DNA of 64,000 nt from Blautia obeum ATCC 29174 (GTDB lineage Bacteria; Bacillota; Clostridia; Lachnospirales; Lachnospiraceae), in the NCBI RefSeq assembly GCF_025147765.1, contig NZ_CP102265.1:2295001-2359000 (forward strand), read 5' to 3'. This document shows positions 24,304-31,734 of the stretch, piece by piece. Every line of letters starts with the position of its first letter. Within the stretch, counting starts at the first letter, position 1. Position numbers and translations under genes: made by a program. Under the pieces are notes generated by a model. It searched no databases. It was not told the origin of the DNA and saw only the letters and a list, made by a program, of their open reading frames with translations.

Positions 24304-26924
24304 TATCTTTCTCCTCTTTTTCTTAATTTCATACGTATCCATTTAAGCAGCTGAATGATTGGAAGACTTGCAAAAGCATATAAATATACACATCCAAGCT
24401 GCATCAGATTCAAAGTTTCCACTTTAAATAAGTTATGGAAACCAGGAACCGTCAGTACTGTTGTAATGAGTACTGTACCTAACACAAATGCTCCCTGAAG
24501 CCACTTGTTATGAAAGAGACCTTTTGTAAAAATGACCGGATGATCTGATTTGCAATTATATCCATGAAACAAACGTGCCAGACAAAGAGTTCCAAAAGCA
24601 TACGTGCTTCCAAGCAATGTACCATTCTGGTTGTATCCTGTCAAAAAACTGATCATTGTCATTGCTCCAATTACCAAACCTTCCAGACCGATTTTGCTAA
24701 GAAAATCTTTTGTCAATATCGACTCATCTGCTAATCTCGGTTTTTCACTCATCACTTCACTTCTGTCCGGCTCTAAGCCTAACGCAATTGCCGGTAAGCT
24801 ATCCGTCAAAAGATTAATGAAGAGTAAATGTACTGGTGCAAATGGCACCGGAAGTCCTGCAACCGATGAACAAAGAACGGTTAAAATTGCTCCAAAATTT
24901 CCTGACAAAAGAAACTGTATCGCATACTTGATATTCTGATATAAGTTTCGCCCATTTTCCACTGCTTTTACGATTGTTGCAAAGTTATCATCTGTAAGTA
25001 CCATCGCTGCTGCATCTTTCGCAACTTCCGTTCCGGTCATTCCCATCGCAACGCCAATATCTGCCTGCTTTAATGCTGGTGCATCATTGACACCGTCTCC
25101 TGTCATTGCCACAATCATTCCTCTTTCCTGCCAGGCCCGAACAATGCGGATTTTATGTTCCGGTGACACTCTTGCATACACAGAAATATTTGGGACAAAT
25201 TCTTTGAGTTCCTCGTCACTCATATTTTCTATATCCGCACCTTCACAGGCTTCCGACAAATCATGTAATATACCAACTCTCTTTGCGATTGCTGCTGCTG
25301 TGATTTTATGATCTCCTGTGATCATAACCGGTCGAATTCCCGCTTTTATACATTCCGCAACCGCAGCTTTTGATTCTTCTCTCGGAGGATCCATCATCGC
25401 AATCAGACCAAGAAATACTAAGTGATCCTCATCTTGTGACGTTAATGTGTGATTCTTAGGAATTTCACGATAGGTAAAAGCCAGTACTCTTAAACCTTCC
25501 ATCGAGAATTTCTGATTTTGACGTTGTATTTTTTCTTTATCTTCCTCAGTAATTTTTCGAATTCCCTCTTTCGTCCAGATTTGCTCTGTACGTTCCAGGA
25601 GCTTGTCGACTGCACCTTTTACAATCATTTGATTTTTACCATCTATCAGGTGAAGTGTTGACATCATCTTTCGATCACTGTCAAATGGCAGTTCTCCATT
25701 TCTTGGATAAAGCTTTCTTATGCTTGCTGCCTCTACTCCATATCGACTTCCAAGATTAATCAATGCTGTTTCTGTTGGGTCTCCAATTTCTACTCCATTT
25801 TCATTTGTCGAATCATTACATAGAATACTATAATTTAAAAGACATTTTTGTGCCTGATCTGATATATCAATTGCCTCTGCTGAAATTCTTTTTCCATCTA
25901 TATAATAATCTTCAACTGTCATTTTATTCTGTGTGAGCGTTCCTGTCTTATCAGAACAAATAATAGAAACACTTCCAAGCCCTTCTACCGCCTGTAGTTT
26001 ACGAATGATTGCATGCTCTTTTGCCATCTTCTGTGTTCCGAAAGAAAGTACAATTGTCACGATAGAACTTAACGCTTCAGGAATTGCTGCCACTGCAAGT
26101 GCTACTGCAAACATAAATGCACTGCTGATCTTTTCACCGCGGAACACATTTATTGCAAATAAGAGTCCGCAAAATATCAGAATCATAATGGAAAGCTTCT
26201 TTCCAAAGACTTCCAAACTCACCTGGAGTGGTGTCTGTTTTTCCGAAGTTGACTTCAAAAGTCCTGCAATCTTTCCAACTTCTGTCTGCATTCCTATATC
26301 CGTTACAATAGCTTTCCCACGCCCATACGTTACAAAACTACTGGAAAACAGCATATTTGCCCGATCACCAAGTGGCGCTTCCGTCAATATTGTATCCATG
26401 TTTTTCTCAACTGCAAGACTCTCTCCTGTAAGAGCACTCTCATCAATCTTAAGACTTGCATTTTCAATCAGTCTTCCATCAGCCGGAATCATATCTCCTG
26501 CTTCAAGCAGTATCACATCTCCAACAACCAGTTCTCTTGCCGGAATCTGGACGATTGTACCATCACGCAATACCTTTGCCTCCGGGCCAGAAAGATTCTT
26601 TAAACTCTGCAGAGATTGTTCTGCTTTTACCGTCTGTATTGTTCCCAAGATTGCATTGATCGTAATAACCGTCACGATAACTGCCGCACTTTCCACATCT
26701 CCAAGCATACCAGATATGATTGCTGATGCAATTAGAATCAATACAAGAAAATCCTTATACTGTTCAAAGAAAATCTGCAGGATGCCTTTCTTCTTTCCTT
26801 CTGTAAGTTCATTCCACCCACATTTTTCTCTGGATCTTTTCACCTGTTCACTCGTAAGCCCAGATTTCTTCCCATTCACCCTTTCAAGAACCTCTTCTAC
26901 CGTCTGCTGATAAATTTCCTTCAT
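24303..26924 (-). CDS. P-type cation ATPase (Ca2+/Mn2+ type), riboswitch-controlled
   Basis: An 873-residue P2-type ATPase. The N-terminal cation_ATPase_N domain is followed by the actuator loop LTGES (~165), M4 motif IPEAL (~281-285), phosphorylation site D325 (CSDKTGTLTQN), KGAVDKLL in the nucleotide domain, TGDGVNDAPALK hinge and six C-terminal helices with NLLTDSLPAIALG. Bacterial relatives are labelled calcium-translocating, but those under yybP-ykoY control export Mn2+ (known for L. lactis YoaB and the pneumococcal homologue). The manganese riboswitch upstream favours Mn2+ efflux. ATG 26924 has AAGGAGG at good distance; GTG 26927 is the alternative. Confidence 0.93.
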   Translation of the reverse strand: MKEIYQQTVEEVLERVNGKKSGLTSEQVKRSREKCGWNELTEGKKKGILQIFFEQYKDFLVLILIASAIISGMLGDVESAAVIVTVITINAILGTIQTVKAEQSLQSLKNLSGPEAKVLRDGTIVQIPARELVVGDVILLEAGDMIPADGRLIENASLKIDESALTGESLAVEKNMDTILTEAPLGDRANMLFSSSFVTYGRGKAIVTDIGMQTEVGKIAGLLKSTSEKQTPLQVSLEVFGKKLSIMILIFCGLLFAINVFRGEKISSAFMFAVALAVAAIPEALSSIVTIVLSFGTQKMAKEHAIIRKLQAVEGLGSVSIICSDKTGTLTQNKMTVEDYYIDGKRISAEAIDISDQAQKCLLNYSILCNDSTNENGVEIGDPTETALINLGSRYGVEAASIRKLYPRNGELPFDSDRKMMSTLHLIDGKNQMIVKGAVDKLLERTEQIWTKEGIRKITEEDKEKIQRQNQKFSMEGLRVLAFTYREIPKNHTLTSQDEDHLVFLGLIAMMDPPREESKAAVAECIKAGIRPVMITGDHKITAAAIAKRVGILHDLSEACEGADIENMSDEELKEFVPNISVYARVSPEHKIRIVRAWQERGMIVAMTGDGVNDAPALKQADIGVAMGMTGTEVAKDAAAMVLTDDNFATIVKAVENGRNLYQNIKYAIQFLLSGNFGAILTVLCSSVAGLPVPFAPVHLLFINLLTDSLPAIALGLEPDRSEVMSEKPRLADESILTKDFLSKIGLEGLVIGAMTMISFLTGYNQNGTLLGSTYAFGTLCLARLFHGYNCKSDHPVIFTKGLFHNKWLQGAFVLGTVLITTVLTVPGFHNLFKVETLNLMQLGCVYLYAFASLPIIQLLKWIRMKLRKRGER

Positions 26925-27001
26925 CACTTTCGCCTCCTTGTTTCTAAGTATTTACTACCTGGATTTCTCATTCAATGAAAGACCTCTTTGATAAAAAAAC
27001 A

Positions 27002-27136
27002 TAAAAAAAGGAGACCTTCATTGCATAATAAAAATGCAATAAAAGTCTCACCATTTCCTTATGATACCGGATGCTTCCACCGTACTGACGACATCACAAA
27101 CGCAAATTGTTAAGCGCAGGTTACTCCCCTTTATTG
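27002..27136 (-). promoter_or_regulatory. yybP-ykoY manganese riboswitch with terminator platform
   Basis: The minus-strand leader contains AAAGGGGAGTAACC, GTCGTCAGTACGG, a CCGG-containing arm and GGTGAGACTTTT, matching the conserved core of yybP-ykoY. The two arms (27011-27026 and 27034-27049, GAGACC..TGCAT type) form a long hairpin followed by seven T, an intrinsic terminator. In this class Mn2+ binding favours the anti-terminated form and switches on exporters. The P-type ATPase starts about 80 bp downstream. Confidence 0.88.
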
Positions 27137-27142
27137 GATCAA

Positions 27143-27172
27143 ATCATATACCCAAAGTAACATGATTGTCAA
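27143..27172 (-). promoter_or_regulatory. Promoter of the riboswitch-ATPase transcript
   Basis: Minus-strand TTGACA (27167-27172) and TATGAT (27143-27148) with an 18-bp spacer. Transcription would begin a few bases before the AAAGGGGAGTA core of the riboswitch, which fits well. Confidence 0.75.
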
Positions 27173-27257
27173 GATGCTATATCATTACTTTTTCATTCTA
27201 TGTTATACTTATTACATCGTTAACACTATTAAAATAAATTCTTCGGAGGTGAATCAA

Positions 27258-27989
27258 ATGGATCATATGAATAATTCCTGTTGTTGTGGTGAAGCAGAAT
27301 ATTTTTCCGGATGTCTGATTTGTGGTGCTCCTATTACGTATCGTGCTGAAAGCTCTATTCAGACGTGCAGCATCTGCCATAAAGAACAATTAACCAATGC
27401 GGTCTGTGAAAATGGTCACTTTATCTGTGATGCCTGTCATAGCTATGGCACATATGCTCCGGTAATCACGACACTCAGGGACAGTACAGAAAAAGATGCT
27501 TTGCTTCTTCTGGAAAAAATTATGGATCTTCCATCTGTACATATGCATGGACCGGAGCATCATGCAATTGTCCCATGCGTTCTTCTGACAGCGTTTCGCA
27601 ATAATGGAGAACATATGGATTACGATGTTGCATTATCTGAGATCTGTAAAAGAGCAAAGCAGGTTCCGGGCGGTACCTGTGGTTACTGGGGTGTCTGCGG
27701 AGCTGCTGCCGGAGCCGGTATTTTCATGTCCGTTATGACTGGATCCAGTCCACTTCACAAAGATGCATGGCCGTTTCCTCAAAAACTTGTTTCCATTATT
27801 TTATCTAGACTGGCAGATGTTGGTGGACCTCGCTGCTGCAAACGAACCAGCAGAATTGCCATTGAAGAAGCTGTTCATTTTTACAGTCAGTTTTGTTCTG
27901 TAAACATTCCGTTGTCTTCTATAACGTGTAAATACTGCAAAGATAATCGCGAATGCATCCAGGAAGATTGTCCATACTATTCTGAATAA
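27258..27989 (+). CDS. DUF5714-type cysteine-rich protein
   Basis: 243 residues. The N-terminal half is rich in cysteine pairs (CCCG, CLICG, CSICHKE, CENGHFICDACH), suggesting zinc ribbons or iron-sulfur ligands. The C-terminal half carries PCVLLTAFRN, GTCGYWGVCGAAAGAGIF and late cysteines (CKYCKDNREC). This fits DUF5714 proteins, which often neighbour SAM-dependent methyltransferases and radical SAM genes; their activity is unknown. ATG 27258 follows GGAGGTG. It faces the ligase end of the molybdenum locus and shares its hairpin, so membership of that locus is likely but inferred. Confidence 0.75.
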   Translation: MDHMNNSCCCGEAEYFSGCLICGAPITYRAESSIQTCSICHKEQLTNAVCENGHFICDACHSYGTYAPVITTLRDSTEKDALLLLEKIMDLPSVHMHGPEHHAIVPCVLLTAFRNNGEHMDYDVALSEICKRAKQVPGGTCGYWGVCGAAAGAGIFMSVMTGSSPLHKDAWPFPQKLVSIILSRLADVGGPRCCKRTSRIAIEEAVHFYSQFCSVNIPLSSITCKYCKDNRECIQEDCPYYSE

Positions 27990-27992
27990 CAG

Positions 27993-28034
27993 ACAAGGCA
28001 GTGATTCCATGATACCACGAAATCACTGCCTTGT
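27993..28034. terminator. Shared hairpin between convergent genes
   Basis: Perfect 14-base arms ACAAGGCAGTGATT (27993-28006) and its complement (28021-28034). The right arm overlaps the last codons of the CoA-ligase gene. T tracts are weak on both strands, so it may work as a bidirectional stop or a 3'-end stabiliser. Confidence 0.6.
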
Positions 28035-29222
28035 AACTCGTTTGCCAGGATACAGTGCCAGATCTTCCCACTTTACTTTTCTGCAGTTCCATGAACGAAT
28101 ATCCTTCTCTTCCAAAACACTCCTGATTCGTTCTTCTCCATTGTCCGATGTAAAAAGCGCTGTAATTTCCTTTTTTCCATCTACAATTTTCACACAATAA
28201 TCTACCAGTTCCGGAATCTCAAACAGCAATTCATCCATCTCTCTGATACTTCCCAATGGATCCATCCGCTTTACAAAGTCCAGGCGTTTTATTTCACTTC
28301 CACAGAGGCATCTTCCCGGAATGATCCTTGTCCAGTCACCGGTTCGATATCGAATCAACGGCTGTGCTTCCATTCCAATGGTTGTGATTACCAGTTCTCC
28401 CCACTCACCGTCCGGCAGCACATTTCCGTTCTCATCTATAATCTCTGTAATACAATGGTTTTCCCGCATATGCATGCCATCATGCGCCGTGCAACAAATG
28501 GCACCTCCAAGCCCCATCTCTCTGGAACCATAGTGTGGCCAAAGTCGTGTTTGCAGAATTTCTTCGATTGCTTTCATGACAGTTTGCGGACAGGCATCTC
28601 CGGATACCAGTGCTCTTTTTATACTGCCTTTTCCGCACATTCTAAGCATGGAAAGCAATGCAGTCGGCATTCCCACATACGTATCCGGCTGCTCCTCTTC
28701 CAGAATCCTGTTTAGTTCGCCATAAGTTCTTCCTGTTCCGGTTGAAAGAGGTTTTGCTCCCAGACGTCTGATTGCCTCCGCGATCAGTTCTCCCAATCCA
28801 AAAGGACCTGAAAATGGCATAGCCACCATCGTTATACTACCAGGATAAATAAATTCACCCAGACCTGCCATAAAAAGTTCTATGGTGTGTTCACAGTCTC
28901 CCTCTGTATAGAATACACGTTTACCGGCACCGGTAGTTCCGCTTGTCTGTTCTGATATCACTTTCTGTACTTCCCCCTGGGAGCAAAGCAGCATCCTGCC
29001 TCCATCTCGTGCCAGATCTGTTTCTGTTGTAAAAGGAAGGCTTCTCAGATCTGTCAGGCTCTCCAGTCTTTCCGGCAAATCTCGATAAAAACCCTCTCGT
29101 TCTTTTTCTTTCTTCAGTACAATATTTAATTTCTCCAGCTGCATTCTGTGTATTTCATCTCTTGTAATCTCTGTAATGCCTTCCTGCTTACAGATCATTG
29201 CATCTATATTTGATCGTTTCAC
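28023..29222 (-). CDS. Phenylacetate-CoA-ligase-like adenylating enzyme (DVU_1553 type)
   Basis: A 399-residue member of the ANL superfamily. The nucleotide loop is SEQTSGTTGAGKRV (~90-103), the adenine motif lies in HYGSREMGLGG and the ribose/hinge segment in RYRTGDWTRI, followed by a small C-terminal domain. It should activate a carboxylate as adenylate and probably CoA thioester; the acid is unknown. A Cys pair in IPGRCLCGSEI is typical of the phenylacetate-ligase branch. It is the last gene of the minus operon, overlapping the radical SAM gene by four bases. In Desulfovibrio the same family sits next to the TrsS radical SAM gene. Confidence 0.85.
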   Translation of the reverse strand: MKRSNIDAMICKQEGITEITRDEIHRMQLEKLNIVLKKEKEREGFYRDLPERLESLTDLRSLPFTTETDLARDGGRMLLCSQGEVQKVISEQTSGTTGAGKRVFYTEGDCEHTIELFMAGLGEFIYPGSITMVAMPFSGPFGLGELIAEAIRRLGAKPLSTGTGRTYGELNRILEEEQPDTYVGMPTALLSMLRMCGKGSIKRALVSGDACPQTVMKAIEEILQTRLWPHYGSREMGLGGAICCTAHDGMHMRENHCITEIIDENGNVLPDGEWGELVITTIGMEAQPLIRYRTGDWTRIIPGRCLCGSEIKRLDFVKRMDPLGSIREMDELLFEIPELVDYCVKIVDGKKEITALFTSDNGEERIRSVLEEKDIRSWNCRKVKWEDLALYPGKRVTRQ

Positions 29223-30544
29223 TTTCTGTATAAATATATTCCTTTCGAATTCGTCAGATTATATGCACAAAACGGCACCATTCCATAATCAGAATCCACC
29301 TCGCAGATATAACATCTTTTCAGACGTTCAAGATCCAGATTCCATGCATCCTGAAAAATCATCCCTGATACCGCAAAGGTTTCATTATGAACCCGGATTA
29401 GGAATTCATCCAGCGCATCTGTCTGTGTCATTTCTCCATCATCAAATTTTTTTGTGCTATAGCTCCACTGATTTTCCACATACTGCCTGGAATCATCGCT
29501 GGTAGTACAACAACATCCTCTGCCTGATTTCTTTTCCAGAAGTTTCAGTTCCCTCTCACCTTTTTTCAGATAACTTGCATGAAAAGAACAGTATGGATTC
29601 TCTACTCCACCACCAGCGAAATCCTCGCTTTTCATAAACCCGTCAGTCTGTTCCTCGATCAGCTTCAACATCTTTGGTATGGTAATCGGAGCTTGTGGAC
29701 GCTGCTGAGAACATCTGCCAAAATAGCTGATCGGCTGGAAATGTACTCCTCTTACAAATGGCATATGATCCATCGCAAACTTCAGGATATCTCCAACCTG
29801 CATATCATTTACTCCTGGAGCAATGACAGGTACCAGGGCAATTCCCAGTTCCGCTTCCGAACAGTTTAACACAGCCTTTTCTTTCAGTTCCATCATAGAG
29901 CGTCCGCGCAATGTCTGATACACGTCATCTGTGACACCGTCAAATTGAAGAAATACCGTATTCAGTCCTGCTTTTTTTAGTTTTCTGGCATATCCTGCTT
30001 CCTGCGCAAGACGGATTCCATTGGTATTCAATTGAAAAAATGTGAATCCTTTTTCTCTTCCCATATGTATGATCTCCGGAAGATCCTCCCGCATGGTTGG
30101 TTCTCCTCCTGAGAGCTGTATATTGAATGGTCCCCCATGATCCATCAGAAAATCATATTGCTTTTCTATTTCATCAATTGAAAGATCACCGTTTTCCAGA
30201 CATTCTCCTGCCGAAGCAAAGCATACCGGGCAGTGCATATTGCAGCGCTTTGTCACTTCCAGTATCATACAACATCCTTTTCGTTCGTGCTCCTCACAAA
30301 GTCCACAATTATCCGGGCAAGATTTCTCTTTGATTTTTGGATTTACAGGAGTCTCCGCAGACAGGTTTTCTCTCCCCCAGGAAAGATACTCTGCTGCCGT
30401 TCCTTCCCAGATCAGTGTCTGAAACTTTCCGTGGATATCACATTCTTTCACCAGATAAATGCCATCTTCACCAATACATTTTTTAGCCGTAAGTACTTTC
30501 ATACATATCGGACATACACTTTTTGTTTTACCCAGCGTAATCAT
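29219..30544 (-). CDS. trsS: TrsS-like radical SAM protein
   Basis: 441 residues. An N-terminal Cys-rich region (CPICMKVL, CDIHG, CPDNCGLC) precedes the radical SAM cluster motif CNMHCPVC (C101, C105, C108). The GGEPT motif follows (LSGGEPTMRED), then a SPASM-like C-terminal part ending in CYICEVDSDYG. The run GRGCCCTTSDD (Cys 344-346) occupies the place where, as I recall, some TrsS proteins carry selenocysteine; here all codons are TGT, so it is a Cys form. The start overlaps the upstream stop (ATGA); an extended frame to 30637 was rejected because it lies inside the neighbour. Substrate and product are unknown. Confidence 0.83.
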   Translation of the reverse strand: MITLGKTKSVCPICMKVLTAKKCIGEDGIYLVKECDIHGKFQTLIWEGTAAEYLSWGRENLSAETPVNPKIKEKSCPDNCGLCEEHERKGCCMILEVTKRCNMHCPVCFASAGECLENGDLSIDEIEKQYDFLMDHGGPFNIQLSGGEPTMREDLPEIIHMGREKGFTFFQLNTNGIRLAQEAGYARKLKKAGLNTVFLQFDGVTDDVYQTLRGRSMMELKEKAVLNCSEAELGIALVPVIAPGVNDMQVGDILKFAMDHMPFVRGVHFQPISYFGRCSQQRPQAPITIPKMLKLIEEQTDGFMKSEDFAGGGVENPYCSFHASYLKKGERELKLLEKKSGRGCCCTTSDDSRQYVENQWSYSTKKFDDGEMTQTDALDEFLIRVHNETFAVSGMIFQDAWNLDLERLKRCYICEVDSDYGMVPFCAYNLTNSKGIYLYRK

Positions 30545-30975
30545 AGTTCCAATATTCCCCGTTCTGTCAGTATTTCTATCACTTTTGTATAAGTATCTGC
30601 AATCAACGCAGGACATTGCTCCATGACAATTCCCCAATCCAGATTGGAAGTGATGTCCTTACAATAAAAAGCACCAAACTCTTCTTCGGTCTTCTTATGG
30701 AACCACTGATATAATTCCTGCACAGCCGGTTTCATCTGTATATCTTCTTTCTCCTGCGGAGCCAGATTGCCAAGGAACAAACCTATCGCACAGGCTCCTC
30801 CTGTCAGACAGCCACATGTATCTCCACAGTAACCGATGCCGCCGCCAAGACCGCCCAAAGCCTTTACAAGCTGTGGATTCTCTTCCCCTATCGTTTCCAG
30901 TGTCAAAATCATAATCATCTGAGAACAATGATAACCCATACTGCTAAGTTCTATGATTCTTTCATAAAGATCCAT
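30541..30975 (-). CDS. C_GCAxxG_C_C family protein (DVU_1555 type)
   Basis: 144 residues with YHCSQMIM, GGIGYCGDTCGCLTGGACAIGLFLG (written here in pieces: GYCGDTC, GCLTGGACAIG), FYCKDI and MEQCPALI. The cysteine pattern is that of the C_GCAxxG_C_C family, thought to bind a cluster or act as redox carriers. It is the second such protein in the window and more cysteine-rich in its glycine loop than that at 1864-2283. It is tightly packed between the methyltransferase (three-base gap) and the radical SAM gene (ATGA overlap), so it probably works directly with them. Confidence 0.83.
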   Translation of the reverse strand: MDLYERIIELSSMGYHCSQMIMILTLETIGEENPQLVKALGGLGGGIGYCGDTCGCLTGGACAIGLFLGNLAPQEKEDIQMKPAVQELYQWFHKKTEEEFGAFYCKDITSNLDWGIVMEQCPALIADTYTKVIEILTERGILEL

Positions 30976-30978
30976 ATG

Positions 30979-31512
30979 TTACTCCTTTCTGCCAACCACC
31001 ATGGTATAGCGCAGCTTCTTTCCTTTATATTCTTTCTGCAGAATCTTATACTCTTCGCAACAGAACGAATCATTCCAGATTGCTTCCAGATAATATTCAC
31101 GCCAAAGTAACGTCTGATCCTCCTGCCGGAGAATGGTAAATCCTGTCTGTTCTGCCATTTCTGAAAGATTTCCAGTATCCAGATCTGACAATAATAGAAA
31201 ACCTCCCTTTTTCAGAACACGCCAACATTCAGATAGTGCATTTTTCTGATCTCTGCTGACAAAAAATGCACACTGGCTGATGCAAAGATCTATACTGTCT
31301 GATGGATACTGCAAATGCAGAAAATCTCCTGTTTCCACATCACTGCCCCGTGGGAAAAGATCCACACCATGTGCATCCATCCCAAGTGATTTCAGGATTC
31401 GTATCGTGTCTCCTTCTCCAGCTCCAAGATCCAGTGCTTTCATTTCTTTTTTCCATTCTATGTTCTCCAGAAGATAAAGCGTCTGCGCTTCCCCTCCCGG
31501 ATGCCTGTTCAT
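30979..31512 (-). CDS. Class I SAM methyltransferase (DVU_1556 type)
   Basis: 177 residues with the SAM-binding motif I LDLGAGEGDT (~28-37), the acidic post-I residue in HGVDLFP, and motif IV-like DLCISQCAFF followed by ECWRVLKKGGFLLLSD. The N terminus, MNRHPGGEAQT, is characteristic of this subfamily. Six or more Cys are present, including CC near residue 151. The gene starts one base after the zinc-ribbon gene ends, within a run of overlapping genes. The methyl acceptor is unknown; small-molecule or cofactor methylation is inferred from context. Confidence 0.83.
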   Translation of the reverse strand: MNRHPGGEAQTLYLLENIEWKKEMKALDLGAGEGDTIRILKSLGMDAHGVDLFPRGSDVETGDFLHLQYPSDSIDLCISQCAFFVSRDQKNALSECWRVLKKGGFLLLSDLDTGNLSEMAEQTGFTILRQEDQTLLWREYYLEAIWNDSFCCEEYKILQKEYKGKKLRYTMVVGRKE

Positions 31513-31734
31513 CTATTTATCCTCCAGTGCACGCTCCACCGCAAGAACTTTTCCAAGTGCGAGTTCTTCCGGAACATACACAAATCCACACTTTGGACAG
31601 ACAGGCATTTCCACAGGAAACCCATTTTCCAGATACATAAATTTTGCTTTTCCTTTTACAAGAGGAACCTTACATTTCATGCAGGTCAGCTTTCCTTCCG
31701 GATCAATCGTATAATATGTTCTTTCTACCGCCAT
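31513..31734 (-). CDS. Small zinc-ribbon/rubredoxin-like protein (DVU_1557 type)
   Basis: 73 residues with two CxxC knuckles, CMKC (18-21) and CPKCG (46-50), and a conserved FMYLENGFPVEMPVC bridge. This could hold Zn or a rubredoxin-type iron; relatives are labelled redox proteins. Its ATG overlaps the stop of the dicluster gene by one base (TAATG). It is the smallest gene of the locus and likely an electron carrier or scaffold for a neighbouring enzyme. Confidence 0.78.
   Translation of the reverse strand: MAVERTYYTIDPEGKLTCMKCKVPLVKGKAKFMYLENGFPVEMPVCPKCGFVYVPEELALGKVLAVERALEDK

Noticed and set aside
25933..26910. A 325-codon plus-strand frame opposite the P-type ATPase
   Set aside because: Ser/Ile-rich shadow of a well-supported ATPase gene.
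29219..30637. Longer start for the TrsS-like gene at 30637
   Set aside because: It would lie about 95 bp inside the upstream C_GCAxxG_C_C gene; the ATGA overlap at 30544 fits operon spacing and the conserved Cys-rich start.
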